From: Acidobacteriota bacterium | GTDB lineage: Bacteria; Actinomycetota; Acidimicrobiia; Acidimicrobiales; SHLQ01 | Direction of reading: 5' to 3' | Length of the DNA stretch: 5,632 nucleotides | NCBI GenBank assembly: GCA_022562835.1 | Contig: JADFOM010000178.1 | Span: 1 to 5,632, forward strand | Shown here: positions 5,260-5,632 of the stretch, in pieces | Layout: each line of letters opens with the position of its first letter | Position numbering within the stretch: position 1 is the first letter of the stretch | Translations under genes and position numbers: made by a program | The notes under the pieces: generated by a model | Seen by the model: only the letters and a program-made list of their open reading frames with translations | What the model was told of the DNA's origin: nothing | The model's database searches: none

Positions 5260-5632
5260 ATGAGCGACGCGGCTACGCGACGAAAGCAGGAGGCGTGTGA
5301 GGCGATCGACGCGATGCGCGACATGTTGCTGGCGGTCTCCCACGACATCTGGGAACACCCCGAGCTTTGTTTTGACGAGCACTATGCGCATGACCGGCTC
5401 GCAGCTGAACTCGAGGCGGCCGGCCTCGAAGTGACCCGATCCGCGTACGGCCTCGACACAGCATTCGAAGCGACCGCCGGCACGAGCGGGCCGATCGTCG
5501 CGGTGTCGGACTGGATGCGCGCGGTGCCCGAGCAGATCCGGCCGTGGGTGCCCAACTCCTACGTCACCCTGGGCACCGACGGCTTCGGATTCTCCGACAC
5601 CGTGCCCGAGGGAAGGGCGATCGGGACCGAGC
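5260..5632 (+). CDS. M20-family amidohydrolase N-terminus fused in frame to AceE C-terminal sequence (partial, probable chimera)
   Basis: The frame stays open from the ATG at 5260 to the window edge (124 codons). Residues 1-82 fit the start of M20-family amidohydrolases: SHDIWEHPELCFDE (27-40), a helix, then a YGLDTAF strand (63-69) and TAGTSGPIVAV (72-82). In that family GPxVAV is followed by a stretch such as EYDALP and later by the metal-binding HACGH. Here residues 83-114 instead read SDWMRAVPEQIRPWV and then VTLGTDGFGFSDT, which is the near-C-terminal signature of pyruvate dehydrogenase E1 (AceE) of actinobacteria. Residues 115-124 fit neither family. The two enzymes share no pathway logic, and the switch falls on a motif (GPxVAV) present in both. 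I read residues 1-82 as a genuine M20 gene start and the rest as a wrongly joined sequence. Confidence 0.7.
   Translation, partial: MSDAATRRKQEACEAIDAMRDMLLAVSHDIWEHPELCFDEHYAHDRLAAELEAAGLEVTRSAYGLDTAFEATAGTSGPIVAVSDWMRAVPEQIRPWVPNSYVTLGTDGFGFSDTVPEGRAIGTE
5488..5505 (+). other. Probable chimeric junction between M20 amidohydrolase and aceE sequence
   Basis: These 18 bases encode GPIVAV, a hexapeptide pattern found both in M20 amidohydrolases (before the EYDALP stretch) and in actinobacterial AceE (before SDWMRA). The sequence belongs to M20 on the left and to AceE on the right, with no frame change. A join at a short shared stretch is typical of misassembly or of amplification chimeras, and also of rare homology-driven recombination. 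Confidence 0.7.

Noticed and set aside
5260..5632. A genuine bifunctional M20-pyruvate dehydrogenase enzyme
   Set aside because: Neither part contains the catalytic residues of its family, the join sits on a motif common to both, and the sequence changes identity again within about 100 bases.
1..5632. CRISPR arrays, tRNA or rRNA genes, insertion sequences, phage or defence genes
   Set aside because: No regularly spaced repeats, cloverleaf-like sequences, transposase motifs or terminal repeats were seen on either strand. Nearly all of the window is accounted for by housekeeping-type coding sequence.

Overview
The window looks like chromosomal DNA from a high-GC actinobacterium, most likely of the Acidimicrobiia type. 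The base composition, the GTG starts, the short spacers and the gene order tatA/B-tatC-helY support this. That order also occurs in Mycobacterium tuberculosis, where the proteasome-accessory genes pafBC lie upstream. The taxon is inferred from gene order and protein style, not from a marker gene.

Layout. Positions 1-290 (minus strand) hold the N-terminal part of a glycerophosphodiester phosphodiesterase that runs off the left edge. A divergent spacer of about 150 bp (291-444) holds a perfect 7-bp inverted repeat and a good Shine-Dalgarno for the next gene. From 445 on, every gene is on the plus strand and tightly packed. In order they are a small cysteine-motif protein (445-774), a small single-pass membrane protein (811-1056), a TatA/TatB-family subunit (1066-1404), TatC (1416-2198), the Ski2-like helicase HelY as two reading frames (2195-2941 and 2941-4638), a protein resembling only the C-terminal half of diacylglycerol kinases (4641-5246), and a partial M20-type amidohydrolase (from 5260).

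How the genes relate. The TatA/B protein and TatC form the core of the twin-arginine translocase, which exports folded proteins. HelY is an RNA-helicase-type ATPase that travels with tat genes in actinobacteria but has no known direct role in export. The 4-bp or shorter overlaps and spacers from tatC to 5246 suggest one transcription unit. Two starts (811 and 1066) have -10-like hexamers only 6-7 nt upstream and no convincing Shine-Dalgarno, so leaderless transcription is likely there.

Two places do not read as intact biology. First, helY is broken by a one-base frame change between its two RecA-like domains, near a G-rich run at 2879-2887. Second, the last gene starts as an M20 amidohydrolase but switches in frame, at about 5488-5505, to the C-terminal sequence of pyruvate dehydrogenase E1 (AceE). 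It then departs from AceE after about 5601. The second case looks like a chimeric join, probably an assembly or amplification artefact at a contig end, although a real recombination cannot be excluded from sequence alone. I did not find a convincing new biological system; the rest is a recognisable housekeeping cluster with some uncharacterised small genes.
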